NCBI GenBank assembly: GCA_910579725.1
Contig: CAJTUD010000024.1
Span: forward strand, 1-22,145
Direction: 5' to 3'
DNA: 22,145 nucleotides
DNA from: an uncultured Oscillospiraceae bacterium
GTDB lineage: Bacteria; Bacillota; Clostridia; Oscillospirales; Oscillospiraceae
Made by a program: the position numbers and the translations under genes. The notes beneath the pieces are model-generated. The model saw only the letters and a list, made by a program, of their open reading frames with translations. It was not told the DNA's origin and ran no database searches. Shown piece by piece: positions 6,932-15,317 of this stretch; the stretch's first letter is position 1; each line of letters begins with the position of its first letter.

Positions 6932-8833
6932 ATGATAGAAATTAGTGTAAATGGACTGAAAAAATCCTTTGAAATAGGAAATAACATACTCGATGGGATC
7001 ACCTTTCAAGTGGAGAGCGGAGAGAGGGTGGGGCTTCTGGGCCGAAACGGCGCCGGAAAATCCACGTTGTTCAGGATTCTGACCGGAGAACTGGAGCCTG
7101 ACGAGGGCAGCGTGGTCATAGCCAAAAACAGCCGCGTGGGCCTGATTTCCCAGATTCCCGTGTATCCCGAGGGCTTCACCGTGGACGACGTGCTGCATAC
7201 CGCTTTTGCCAGACACCAGAAGCTGGCGGAGGAAATGGAAAAATTGGCCGTCGCCATGGCGGCGGGAGACGGCAGCGAACAGACCCTTCGCCGCTATGGT
7301 GAGCTGTCTGCCAAATTTGAGGGCATCGGCGGTTATGATACCGATACCGCCGTGGGTAAGGTGGCCAACGGCCTCTCCATTTCCCCGGAAATGCGCTCCC
7401 AGCTTTTCGACAGTCTCTCCGGCGGGGAAAAGACCCGGGTGAACCTGGGCCGCCTCATTCTGGAGGACACTGACATTCTTCTTCTGGACGAACCAACCAA
7501 CCATTTGGACCTCCACGCCGTGGAGTGGCTGGAGGACTACGTCCGCCGGTTCAAGGGAACCGTGGTTGCCATCAGCCATGACCGGTACTTTCTGGACCGG
7601 ACCATCAGCCGGGTGGTGGAGATTCTGGACGGAAAGGCCGAGTTCTATCCTGGCAACTATACCTTCTATGCCATTGAGAAGGAACGCCGCTATCAGGAGA
7701 AACTCAAGCAGTATGAGAAGGAGCAGGCCAAGATCAAGCAGCTTCAGGAGGCGGCGGACAAGCTCCACCTCTGGGCCTTCATGGGCGCGGACAAGCTCCA
7801 CAAGCGGGCCTTCTCCATGGAGCGCCGCATTGAGCGTATCCGTCAGACGGAAAAGCCCGCCAAGGCCAGAGCCATGAAGGAGCGCTTCGGGGAGCGTGAG
7901 TTTTCCGGCGACGAGGTGATGCATCTCAAGGATCTGGAGAAATCCTTCGGAGACCGCCTGCTGTTCCACGATCTGGATCTGCTGGTGGAGGGGGGCGAGC
8001 GCATTGCCCTCATCGGGGACAACGGTACGGGCAAGTCCACGCTGCTGAAGATTCTCATGGGAGAGGAACAGCCGGATGGCGGCCGGGTTCGCTTTGGGCC
8101 TTCGGTACGGACGGCCTATCTGCCTCAGATTATCCATTTTGACAACCCCCGCCGGAATCTGGTGGACACCATGCTCTACGCCAAGCATGGCATGACCACC
8201 CAGACCGCCCGGGACCGTCTGGGGGCCTTCAATTTCCGGGGGGAGGACGTATTCAAGTCTGTCAGCGTGCTCTCCGGCGGCGAGCAGAGCCGCCTGCGGC
8301 TGTGCATGCTGATGGACGAGGAGATCAACCTGCTGGTGCTGGACGAGCCCACCAACCATCTGGACATTGCCAGCCGGGAGTGGATCGAGGAGGCGGTGGA
8401 AGCCTACGAGGGGGCGCTGCTGTTCGTCAGTCACGACCGTTACTTCATTAACCGCTTTGCCACTCGGATCTGGGAACTGGAAAACGGTGTCATCACCGAT
8501 TATCCAGTGTCTTTTGCCCGCTACAGAGAGATCAGGGAGAGGGAAAAGACTTTGCTCCCGGCGCAGGCCCGGCAGGAGAAGAAGGAGGATAAATCCAGGC
8601 CGGCCTCCAAGGGCGGCCGCGCCCAGCAGAACGCCCGCAGGCAGCTGACCATCTGCGAACGGGACATGGAGAAGCTGGAGGCGGAGATCAGGGAAGCGGA
8701 GGCGGAAATGGAGCGGAGTGCCTGCGACTATGAGAAATACAGCGCGGCTTACGCCCAAAAGGAAGAGCTGGACGCGCGGCTGCTGGAGCTGATGGACCGC
8801 TGGGAGAAGCTGGCCGAGGAGGCCGAGGCATGA
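6932..8833 (+). CDS. ABC-F family ATPase (ribosome-associated)
   Basis: This 633-residue protein has two ABC ATPase domains in one chain and no membrane segment, the ABC-F layout. Domain 1: Walker A GRNGAGKST (37-45), signature LSGGEK (162-167), Walker B/H-region LDEPTNHLD (185-193). Domain 2: GDNGTGKST (362-370), an LSGGEQ signature, LDEPTNHLD (470-478). A charged helical linker lies between them. The C-terminus (about 545-633) is a lysine-rich stretch followed by a coiled coil, like the YdiF/Uup-type members. ABC-F proteins act at the ribosomal E site in translation or antibiotic protection. Whether this is a housekeeping or a resistance type cannot be told here. The next gene starts inside its stop codon. 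Confidence 0.93.
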   Translation: MIEISVNGLKKSFEIGNNILDGITFQVESGERVGLLGRNGAGKSTLFRILTGELEPDEGSVVIAKNSRVGLISQIPVYPEGFTVDDVLHTAFARHQKLAEEMEKLAVAMAAGDGSEQTLRRYGELSAKFEGIGGYDTDTAVGKVANGLSISPEMRSQLFDSLSGGEKTRVNLGRLILEDTDILLLDEPTNHLDLHAVEWLEDYVRRFKGTVVAISHDRYFLDRTISRVVEILDGKAEFYPGNYTFYAIEKERRYQEKLKQYEKEQAKIKQLQEAADKLHLWAFMGADKLHKRAFSMERRIERIRQTEKPAKARAMKERFGEREFSGDEVMHLKDLEKSFGDRLLFHDLDLLVEGGERIALIGDNGTGKSTLLKILMGEEQPDGGRVRFGPSVRTAYLPQIIHFDNPRRNLVDTMLYAKHGMTTQTARDRLGAFNFRGEDVFKSVSVLSGGEQSRLRLCMLMDEEINLLVLDEPTNHLDIASREWIEEAVEAYEGALLFVSHDRYFINRFATRIWELENGVITDYPVSFARYREIREREKTLLPAQARQEKKEDKSRPASKGGRAQQNARRQLTICERDMEKLEAEIREAEAEMERSACDYEKYSAAYAQKEELDARLLELMDRWEKLAEEAEA

Positions 8834-9573
8834 GCCGGTTGGAAAAAGTCTGCTGTATTCTGGCAGGACTGAGCCTGCTTATAGGTGTTTTGATGCTCAG
8901 TGTGTTCACGGCGGTGCGGTTTACAGGGTTCCTGCTCTGCTGCGGGTCAGCGGCGCTGGTGATCTTTGTGCTGCTGACCCGGTGGAGGGAAAGACGCCCA
9001 TGGGCGCTGTGGTGCCGGAGAATCTTTCTGGGGCTGCTGGCGGCGGGGTTCGCACTTTTTGCGGTGCTGGAGATCCGGGTGCTCTCCTGGGCGCGGACGG
9101 ACCGTGAGACCCCGGTGACGGCAGTGATCGTCCTGGGCGCGGGGGTCAATGGGACAGAGCCGTCCTTGAGCCTGTGGACCCGTCTGGATGCCGCGCTGTC
9201 CTATGTAAAGGACAGGCCGGATATTCCCATTGTGGTTACAGGCTCCCAGGGGCGTGGGGAGGATATTTCCGAAGCCCGGTGCATGGCTGATTGGCTGACC
9301 GCCCGCGGCGTTCCGCAGGAGCGGATTATTCTGGAAGAGCAGGCCACGAATACGGAGGAAAATATCCGCTATTCCCTGGAGCTCTTGGAGCAGCGGACCA
9401 TTGCGGGAAATATTGCCGTGGTATCCAGCGACTACCATCTCTGCCGGGCGGCGGCATATCTGGGCGGCAATATGGTCCCGGTGGCGGCGCGGATGCCGGC
9501 GCGGTACTGGCCTTTGACTGTCAATTACTATATTCGGGAGGCATTCGGTCTGGCGGCTATGGTTTTGCAATAA
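8830..9573 (+). CDS. YdcF/SanA-family (DUF218) membrane protein
   Basis: This 247-residue protein has three N-terminal hydrophobic segments (about 6-28, 31-50, 64-83) and a DUF218 domain. The domain begins with VTAVIVLGAGVNG (96-108) and includes VVTGSQGRGEDISEA, the conserved EEQATNTEEN and SSDYHLCRA near residue 200. Family members (SanA, ElyC, YdcF) are linked to envelope integrity or precursor metabolism, with the biochemical activity uncertain. The ATG overlaps the ABC-F stop as ATGA, implying translational coupling. It sits a few genes from murF, which fits an envelope role but does not prove one. Confidence 0.88.
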   Translation: MSRLEKVCCILAGLSLLIGVLMLSVFTAVRFTGFLLCCGSAALVIFVLLTRWRERRPWALWCRRIFLGLLAAGFALFAVLEIRVLSWARTDRETPVTAVIVLGAGVNGTEPSLSLWTRLDAALSYVKDRPDIPIVVTGSQGRGEDISEARCMADWLTARGVPQERIILEEQATNTEENIRYSLELLEQRTIAGNIAVVSSDYHLCRAAAYLGGNMVPVAARMPARYWPLTVNYYIREAFGLAAMVLQ

Positions 9574-9588
9574 AAAAGGAGAGATATA

Positions 9589-10092
9589 ATGCCTTACACA
9601 CTATGTGTTTACTACAGCCGCACCGGCGCGACGGAAAAGCTGATGCGGGAAATCGCTCAGGAGCTGAAATGTGAAATTGTCAAGCTGGATGACGGCGTGA
9701 ACCGCGCCGGAGTGCGGGGCTGGCTGCGCAGCGGCATGCAGGCCATGGCCCGGCGGGTGCCGCCGGTGAAGCCGGTGAAGACAGCCTTTCCCCTGGACGT
9801 TTATGATCTGGTCATCATTGGAACGCCGGTGTGGGCGGGGCGGTGCTCTGCTCCGGTGCGGAGCTTTCTGATCCAGCATGGCGAGGAGCTGCGGAAGACT
9901 GCCTATGTTATCACCCGCAGCAGCGATGTCCGTTATGAGGAAGTCTTCGACCAGATGGATATGTATGTCAAGTCTCCCCGGGCGTCCGCTGTGACCATCC
10001 GGCCCAACACGGTGGGAGCCACCTTCTGGAGGGATGAGTTTCTCACCAGCGTCCGGGACGGAGGAAAGGAGAGGGCAGGTTATGCTCGATAA
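9589..10092 (+). CDS. Flavodoxin-family protein
   Basis: This 167-residue protein binds FMN through a typical N-terminal phosphate loop, SRTGATEK (10-17), after a short beta strand (YTLCVYY). It has the second flavin loop region IIGTPVWAGRCSAPVRSF (about 79-96), as in flavodoxin-like quinone or iron reductases. No iron-sulfur motif is present. A clean AAAGGAGAG precedes the ATG. The last 11 bases overlap the prfA start. The redox partner is unknown. Confidence 0.88.
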   Translation: MPYTLCVYYSRTGATEKLMREIAQELKCEIVKLDDGVNRAGVRGWLRSGMQAMARRVPPVKPVKTAFPLDVYDLVIIGTPVWAGRCSAPVRSFLIQHGEELRKTAYVITRSSDVRYEEVFDQMDMYVKSPRASAVTIRPNTVGATFWRDEFLTSVRDGGKERAGYAR

Positions 10093-11149
10093 GCTGCAGG
10101 CTATTGACCAGCGTCTGGAGGCCATTGTCAGTCAGATGGAAGATCCTGCCACCTACGCCGATCCGGATCTGCTGCGCCGCCTGACGAGGGAGCAGAAGGA
10201 ACTGGAACCGGTGGCGGAGGCATACCGGGCCTGCCGGGCGGCGGAGGAGCGACTGGCCTCCGCGCAGGAATTGCTGGGGGACCCGGAGCTGCGGGAAATG
10301 GCGCAGGAGGAGATGCAGGAGGCCAGGGAAGAGGCGGAGCGGCTGCGGGAGGAGCTGAAAATTCTGCTGCTGCCCCGAGACCCCAATGACGGAAAGAACG
10401 TGGTGATGGAGATCAGGGGCGGCGTGGGCGGCGAGGAGGCCATGTTGTTTGCCGCGGACCTGTTCCGGATGTACGTCATGTATGCGGAGAGCCGGGGATG
10501 GAAGCTGGAGGTGGTCAGCCGCAGCGAAACGGAGCTGGGAGGCATCAAGACCATTGAGTGCGTCATTGAGGGCGAGGGGGCCTGGTCCCGGCTGAAGTAT
10601 GAAAGCGGGGCCCACCGGGTCCAGCGGGTGCCTGTCACGGAGTCTTCCGGCCGCATCCAGACCTCTGCCGCTACTGTGGCGGTGTTGCCAGAGGCGGAGG
10701 AGGTGGACTTTCGGATTGATCCCGACGATTTGAAGATTGACACCTTCCGTTCCTCCGGCGCGGGGGGCCAGCATATCAACAAGACGGAGAGCGCCATTCG
10801 CATCACCCATCTGCCCACCGGCGTGGTGGTGGAGTGTCAGGACGAGCGCAGCCAATACAAGAACAAGGACCGGGCCATGCAGATTCTGCGTACCCGGCTC
10901 TATGAGGCGGAGCGGGAAAAGCAGAATGCCGCCATCGCCGCCCAACGGAAGAGCCAGGTGGGGTCAGGGGACCGGTCCGAGCGGATTCGGACATACAACT
11001 TTCCCCAGGGGCGGGTGACAGATCACCGGCTGACAGGAGACAACAAGAATTTTGCCATCGACGCCGTCATTAACGGCGGGCTGGATCCCATTATCGACGC
11101 CCTGACCACCGCCAGACAGGCGGCAAAGCTGGCGGAGGCGGGGGAGTAA
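10082..11149 (+). CDS. prfA: Peptide chain release factor 1 (RF1)
   Basis: This 355-residue protein reads UAA and UAG stop codons and triggers peptide release. The GGQ catalytic motif is at 228-230 and the codon-reading tripeptide PVT at 184-186, both at the positions known from Thermus RF1. The PxT tripeptide identifies RF1 rather than RF2. Q181 and T194 of the decoding pocket are kept, but the usual His193 of GRIHTS is Gln here (GRIQTS). The ATG at 10082 follows GGAGGAAAGGAGAGG and begins MLDKLQAIDQR. The in-frame ATG at 10034 would place 16 residues inside the flavodoxin gene. No prmC (HemK) gene is next to it in this window. Confidence 0.96.
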   Translation: MLDKLQAIDQRLEAIVSQMEDPATYADPDLLRRLTREQKELEPVAEAYRACRAAEERLASAQELLGDPELREMAQEEMQEAREEAERLREELKILLLPRDPNDGKNVVMEIRGGVGGEEAMLFAADLFRMYVMYAESRGWKLEVVSRSETELGGIKTIECVIEGEGAWSRLKYESGAHRVQRVPVTESSGRIQTSAATVAVLPEAEEVDFRIDPDDLKIDTFRSSGAGGQHINKTESAIRITHLPTGVVVECQDERSQYKNKDRAMQILRTRLYEAEREKQNAAIAAQRKSQVGSGDRSERIRTYNFPQGRVTDHRLTGDNKNFAIDAVINGGLDPIIDALTTARQAAKLAEAGE

Positions 11150-11158
11150 GGCGGGCGG

Positions 11159-11260
11159 ATGCTGGCTTCCACGAGGGATTTGTGGGCTATACGGGACTGC
11201 TTCTGTGCGCCTGCTGGATTGTGGATGAGATCCACAGAGGGGAGGGACACGGCAAAATGA
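11159..11260 (+). CDS. Possible 33-residue leader peptide upstream of the GNAT gene
   Basis: In the 107-base gap after prfA, an ATG at 11159 opens a 33-codon frame (MLASTRDLWAIRDCF...) that ends with TGA overlapping the next gene's ATG (ATGA, 11257-11260). A GGGGGAG lies about 11 bases upstream. A 7-pair hairpin (TGTGGAT 11220-11226 with ATCCACA 11230-11236) immediately precedes the ribosome binding site of the GNAT gene. The peptide is Arg/Cys/Trp-rich and matches nothing I know. It may be chance, or a coupling leader. Confidence 0.22.
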   Translation: MLASTRDLWAIRDCFCAPAGLWMRSTEGRDTAK

Positions 11261-11748
11261 CCATTGAACAGATGCGCCAGTCCGAGGCGGTGGAGATCGC
11301 GGACCGGTGGAAATATGACGGGGAATACGCCTTCTACGACATGACGGCGGACCCGGAGGATTATCGGGAGATCACCACCCCGGCGCTCCGGGACGGCCGG
11401 TACTATTCCGTGTTCAGTGGCGGGGAGCTGACCGGCTTTTTCTGCGTGGAGCAGGAGGGGGCGGACGTTGAAATCGGCTTGGGCCTCCGCCCCGACCTGA
11501 CGGGGCAGGGAAGGGGAGGTGCCTTTCTGGCGGAAATCCTTGACTTTGTGAAAACGCGCTATTTGTTTGAAAAAATCCGGATCAGTGTGGCCTCCTTCAA
11601 CAGCCGGGCGATCCGGGTGTATGAGCGGGCGGGATTTGTGAAAACCGGAGCGGAAGAGGTCCCCACCAACGGTGGGGTATATCATTTTACTTTGATGGAA
11701 TTGAGGCGCTGCGATGAAAACCAGGCTTCTGACGGAGCAAGATATTGA
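11257..11748 (+). CDS. GNAT-family N-acetyltransferase
   Basis: This 163-residue protein has the acetyl-CoA-binding core of the GNAT fold: motif A LRPDLTGQGRGGAFLAEIL (about 92-110, Q-x-x-G-x-G type) and a C-terminal NSRAIRVYERAGFVKTG motif typical of the last helix and strand. The N-terminus IADRWKYDGEYAFYDM is a recurrent clostridial GNAT opening. The start at 11257 is supported by GGGGAGGG at 8-13 bases upstream. The in-frame ATG at 11182 has no ribosome binding site. The 3' end overlaps tsaC by 35 bases. Its place next to tsaC and prfA hints at, but does not prove, a protein- or translation-related substrate. Confidence 0.88.
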   Translation: MTIEQMRQSEAVEIADRWKYDGEYAFYDMTADPEDYREITTPALRDGRYYSVFSGGELTGFFCVEQEGADVEIGLGLRPDLTGQGRGGAFLAEILDFVKTRYLFEKIRISVASFNSRAIRVYERAGFVKTGAEEVPTNGGVYHFTLMELRRCDENQASDGARY

Positions 11749-12742
11749 AGAGGCCGCAGCCATTCTCCACAGGGGCGGTCTGCTGGGCATTCCCACGGAA
11801 ACTGTCTATGGACTGGGGGCCGACGGACTGAATGCGGAGGCGGTGCGTCGGATTTTTCTGGCCAAGGGCCGCCCGCAGGACAACCCGCTGATCCTCCATA
11901 TTCCGGAGGCGGGATGGCTGGAGCGGTACTGCCGGAATATTCCTGCGGCGGCGTATACGCTGGCGAAGCGCTTCTGGCCGGGACCTCTGACCATGATCCT
12001 CCGGCGGCGGGAGAATGTGCCCAACGCCGTCACCTGCGGGATGAGCACCGTGGGTGTCCGCTGCCCGGACCATCCCGTGACCCTGGAAATTCTCCGGGCG
12101 GCATCCTCGCCTGTGGCCGCTCCCAGCGGCAACCGCTCCGGACGGCCCAGCCCCACCTGCGCCGCCCACATGCTGGAGGACATGGACGGCCGGATCGACG
12201 CCATTGTGGACGGCGGCCCCTGTGATGTAGGAGTGGAATCCACGATTATTGATCTGACTGCCCCTGTGCCTCGGCTGCTGCGGCCTGGGGGACTGCCGCT
12301 GGAGGCGTTGCGGGAAGCGCTGGGAGAGGTCGCGGTGGACAAGGCGGTACTGGCGCCGCTGGCCGCCGGGGAGAAGCCCCGGGCGCCGGGGATGAAGTAC
12401 CGGCACTATGCTCCCCGAGCGCCCGTCACTGTGGTCACAGGGGAGAGCCGCCGCACTGCCCGGTATATTCGCCAGCGGCTGGGAGAGTATACAGGAGTGA
12501 TCTGCTTCGACGAGTATCGCGGCGAGTTTCCTGGCTGCGTGGTGGAATCCATCGGCTCCTTCCGGGACAAGGCGGAGCAGGCCCGCCGGGTGTTTGACGC
12601 GCTGCGGGTTTTTGACGAAACCGGAGTGGAGGCCATATTTGCCCAATGTCCCGGGAATACGGGGTTGGGGCTGGCGGTGGCCAACCGGCTGAAAAAGGCC
12701 GCCGGATTTCAGGTAGTGAACGTAGGAGGGGAGGAGCCATGA
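11714..12742 (+). CDS. sua5: L-threonylcarbamoyladenylate synthase (TsaC/Sua5, long form)
   Basis: This 342-residue enzyme makes threonylcarbamoyl-AMP from threonine, bicarbonate and ATP, the first step of the t6A37 modification of ANN-decoding tRNAs. The YrdC domain shows IPTETVYGLGADG (26-38), the KGRPQDNPL block (51-59), FWPGPLT and the PSGNRSGRPSPT motif. The linker RAPGMKYRHYAP near residue 230 and an extra C-terminal Rossmann-like domain mark the longer Sua5 (YwlC) type rather than short TsaC. It overlaps the GNAT gene by 35 bases and coaE by ATGA, so translation is probably coupled. Confidence 0.95.
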   Translation: MKTRLLTEQDIEEAAAILHRGGLLGIPTETVYGLGADGLNAEAVRRIFLAKGRPQDNPLILHIPEAGWLERYCRNIPAAAYTLAKRFWPGPLTMILRRRENVPNAVTCGMSTVGVRCPDHPVTLEILRAASSPVAAPSGNRSGRPSPTCAAHMLEDMDGRIDAIVDGGPCDVGVESTIIDLTAPVPRLLRPGGLPLEALREALGEVAVDKAVLAPLAAGEKPRAPGMKYRHYAPRAPVTVVTGESRRTARYIRQRLGEYTGVICFDEYRGEFPGCVVESIGSFRDKAEQARRVFDALRVFDETGVEAIFAQCPGNTGLGLAVANRLKKAAGFQVVNVGGEEP

Positions 12743-13401
12743 CCGTCGTCGGAATCACCGGTCCCACCGGCGCGGGGAAGACCACGGCACTGGAGGTTTT
12801 GGCGGAGCTGAGCTTTGAGATTGTGGACTGCGACGCGCTGTACTATCGCCTGCTGCGGGATGACGGACAGCTGCGGCGGAAAATGGAGGAGGCATTTGGA
12901 CAGGTGTTTTTGCCGGACGGCGGCCTGGACCGTCGGGCGCTGGCAAAACGGGTGTTTGCCGATCCGGCGGAGCTGGCGAAGCTGAATGCCGTTGTGTTTC
13001 CTGCGGTATCTGCGGCAGTGGAACAGAAAATTCGGAATTGTTCACAAAAAGGACTTGCTATTGACGCCATCAATCTGGTAGAATCCGGAATAGGACGGCT
13101 GTGCGGCGTCACGGTGGCCGTAACGGCGCCGCCGGAGATCCGGCGCAGGCGCATTATGGACCGGGATGGCCTTACCGAAGAGCAGGCCGGGGCCAGGATT
13201 GCGGCGCAGAAGAGTGCGGACTGGTACCGGCAGCACTGTTCGTTCCTGCTGGAGAACCGGGAGGAGAACCGGGAAGTCTTTCAGGCGCTGATGCGCACGT
13301 TCTTTCAGAATCTGCTGGAAATTATTGATAAAGGAGAAAATTGTGATGGAAGCCAAGGAATGGAAGGAAAAACTTCTGCTGGAGAAGAAAAACGGCTATG
13401 A
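12739..13401 (+). CDS. coaE: Dephospho-CoA kinase
   Basis: This 220-residue kinase phosphorylates dephospho-CoA, the last step of CoA synthesis. It has P-loop GPTGAGKTT (8-16), the VDCDALYYR acceptor region, LDRRALAKRVFADP, LNAVVFPAV and a lid-like APPEIRRRRIMDRDGL followed by RIAAQKS. The usual HP of the LNxxxHP motif is FP here, and the C-terminus has a roughly 20-residue low-complexity tail (GSQGMEGKTSAGEEKRL), encoded over the start of the aminopeptidase gene. The ATG overlaps the sua5 stop. The short in-frame extension to 12646 would lie inside sua5. CoaE is the best call. The divergence leaves a small doubt. Confidence 0.88.
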   Translation: MTVVGITGPTGAGKTTALEVLAELSFEIVDCDALYYRLLRDDGQLRRKMEEAFGQVFLPDGGLDRRALAKRVFADPAELAKLNAVVFPAVSAAVEQKIRNCSQKGLAIDAINLVESGIGRLCGVTVAVTAPPEIRRRRIMDRDGLTEEQAGARIAAQKSADWYRQHCSFLLENREENREVFQALMRTFFQNLLEIIDKGENCDGSQGMEGKTSAGEEKRL

Positions 13402-14731
13402 CCGCATGCCCAAGGAGGAGCGGGAAGCCATGGACCGCTACTGCGCAGGTTACAAGGCGTTTTTGGACGCTGGCAAGACCGAGCGGGAGTGCGTCCGGGA
13501 GGGTATCCGGCTGGCCCGGGAGAAGGGGTTCCGGCCCTATGAGCGGGGCATGGCCCTCAAGAGCGGGGATAAGGTGTACCTGGACAACCGGGGCAAGATG
13601 CTGATGCTGGCGGTCATCGGGCAGAAGCCTCTGAGCGAGGGAGCTCAGATTACCGCTGCTCACATTGACAGTCCCCGTCTGGATCTGAAGCCCAGCCCTC
13701 TTTACGAGGAGAGTGAGATGGCCTATCTGAAAACCCACTACTACGGCGGTATCCGGAAGTATCAGTGGGTGACGATTCCTCTGGAGATTCACGGTGTAGT
13801 GGCCCTGAAGGATGGGAAGACCGTCAGTGTGGTCATTGGCGAGGGGGAGGAACCCAAGCTGGTGGTCAACGATCTGCTGCCCCACCTGGGCGCGGAGCAG
13901 AGCAAGAAGACCCTGGCGGAGGGCATCACCGGCGAGCAGCTGAATATCCTGGTGGGCAGCGAGCCTATGGAGGGCGCGGAGAAGGACCGGGTGAAGCTGG
14001 CGGTGATGAAGCGGTTGTATGAGAAGTACGGCATCACCGAGGAGGACTTCATTTCCGCCGAGCTGGAGGCGGTGCCTGCGGCCGGAGCGGTTGATGTTGG
14101 TCTGGACGGCAGCATGATCGGAGCCTATGGTCACGATGATCGTGTATGCAGCTACGCGGCGCTGAAGGCTCTGCTGGATTTGGAGGAGGTTCCTGGCAAA
14201 ACAGCGGTGTGCGTGCTGGCGGACAAGGAAGAAATCGGCTCCGTGGGTGTGTCCGGAATGCTGACAGCGGCCTTTGATACCTTTATGGAGGATCTGTGCC
14301 AGGGCCAGGACGTGCCGGTGCGGGTCTGTCTGGAGAAGAGCTTCTGCCTGTCCGCCGATGTGACGGCGGCTTTCGACCCCAATTTCGGCGACGTGTACGA
14401 GAAACGGAATTCCGCTTTCCTCAACTATGGCATCGGTCTGTGCAAGTATACCGGCAGTCGGGGCAAGGGCGGCGCGTCCGATGCCTCTGCGGAGCTGGTG
14501 GCCTATGTCCGGCGGATCTTTGATGAAAATGGCGTTGTCTGGCAGATGGCGGAGCTGGGCAAGATAGATGCCGGCGGCGGTGGAACCGTGGCAGCCTACA
14601 TGGCCAATCGGAATATCGACACGCTGGATGCAGGCGTGCCGGTGCTGGCTATGCACGCCCCCTTCGAGGTGGTGGCCAAGCTGGACTGCTACATGACGTA
14701 TAAGGGAATGACAGCGGTGTATAAGAACTGA
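13346..14731 (+). CDS. M18-family aminopeptidase
   Basis: This 461-residue cytoplasmic zinc aminopeptidase removes N-terminal residues, often acidic ones, from peptides. It has the M18 metal-ligand blocks: AHIDSPRLDLKP (H106), AYGHDDRVCSYAAL (H263, D264), the catalytic/ligand glutamates in DKEEIGS (E295, E296) and a late GKGGASDASAE with a C-terminal MHAPFE histidine. The ATG at 13346 has AAAGGAG 9 bases upstream. GTG 13343 and TTG 13325 are possible alternatives. It begins inside coaE (56-base overlap) and ends the long plus-strand run. The shared hairpin at 14823-14855 is the likely 3' terminator. Confidence 0.92.
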   Translation: MEAKEWKEKLLLEKKNGYDRMPKEEREAMDRYCAGYKAFLDAGKTERECVREGIRLAREKGFRPYERGMALKSGDKVYLDNRGKMLMLAVIGQKPLSEGAQITAAHIDSPRLDLKPSPLYEESEMAYLKTHYYGGIRKYQWVTIPLEIHGVVALKDGKTVSVVIGEGEEPKLVVNDLLPHLGAEQSKKTLAEGITGEQLNILVGSEPMEGAEKDRVKLAVMKRLYEKYGITEEDFISAELEAVPAAGAVDVGLDGSMIGAYGHDDRVCSYAALKALLDLEEVPGKTAVCVLADKEEIGSVGVSGMLTAAFDTFMEDLCQGQDVPVRVCLEKSFCLSADVTAAFDPNFGDVYEKRNSAFLNYGIGLCKYTGSRGKGGASDASAELVAYVRRIFDENGVVWQMAELGKIDAGGGGTVAAYMANRNIDTLDAGVPVLAMHAPFEVVAKLDCYMTYKGMTAVYKN

Positions 14732-14777
14732 TGTTTTTTCTTTCAAGAAAAAGCACACAGCGATATCGTGCCTCTCA

Positions 14778-15317
14778 CTAGGGAAGGAATTGTATGGAGG
14801 CGGGAGAGCACCTCTGCGGCAAAAAGCCGGCGCAGCGTTGAGCTGCGCCGGCTTTCATGGTCAGGGTCGGGGGCGGAATTTTTCCAAGCAAATCAAAAAA
14901 ATGATTTCCAATAGTTTTCCGCGCTCCTCTGTCCAATTCGCACAGATCGATCCAGATCCCTTCATCATGAATGTTGGCGCCTTCCACCGCGCGATAGAAT
15001 CGCTGGGTATCTTCATTGGCTGCCATCAAGGCGATAAGTTGGGAAGCTCCGGCCTGCTTCATCTGGCGGCGCAGCTCCGCAAGCAGGGCCTGGGCAGTCC
15101 CGGCGTGACGGATGCTTTTGACCATGCAGATCCAATCCAGATAACCATTCACTGAGCCGTCAAACCGGCTGGCAAGAATAGCACCATCAATGCGGCCTAT
15201 CACTTGGCCGCTCTCACAGGCCGGCAGGGAAATAGCATTGGAAAACCGAGGGGCATTAGTTGAAGGCGGCCTCCACCCTTTTCTTGCCCGGCACATAGGC
15301 AGCTTGTCCTTGGACAA
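14778..15317 (-). pseudogene. Decayed GNAT-family acetyltransferase
   Basis: The minus-strand frame contains a recognisable GNAT middle and end (about 14943-15242): ESGQVIGRIDGAILASR, YLDWICMVKSIRHAGTAQALL (the acetyl-CoA motif) and RFYRAVEGANIHDEGIWIDL. The first roughly 26 residues (KLPMCRARKGWRPPST...) do not look like a GNAT N-terminus, and the usual first strand and two helices are missing. Another frame just upstream (15256-15348) opens with ATG and ends with a stop, as if a frameshift split the gene. At the 3' end the frame runs straight through a strong terminator hairpin (14823-14855), which suggests the original stop has been lost too. A functional short variant is possible but less likely. 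Confidence 0.55.
14823..14855. terminator. Shared terminator between the M18 gene and the GNAT remnant
   Basis: AAAGCCGGCGCAGC (14823-14836) is the exact reverse complement of GCTGCGCCGGCTTT (14842-14855), a 14-pair stem with a five-base loop. On the minus strand it is followed by TTTTT, and on the plus strand by TTTCAT. It lies between convergent genes and probably serves both, better on the minus strand. Confidence 0.85.

Noticed and set aside
6776..8758. A 660-codon minus-strand frame opposite the ABC-F gene
   Set aside because: Codon-bias shadow of a gene with two complete ABC domains. Product is low-complexity His/Leu/Gln-rich with no motif.
14736..14757. AT-rich inverted repeat TTTTTCTTTCAAGAAAAA right after the M18 gene as a terminator
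   Set aside because: The stem is only A-T, and the T-run precedes rather than follows it on the plus strand. The GC-rich hairpin at 14823-14855 is a far better candidate.
13322..14758. A 478-codon minus-strand frame opposite the M18 aminopeptidase
   Set aside because: Same antisense artefact. The plus strand carries all M18 metal-binding blocks.
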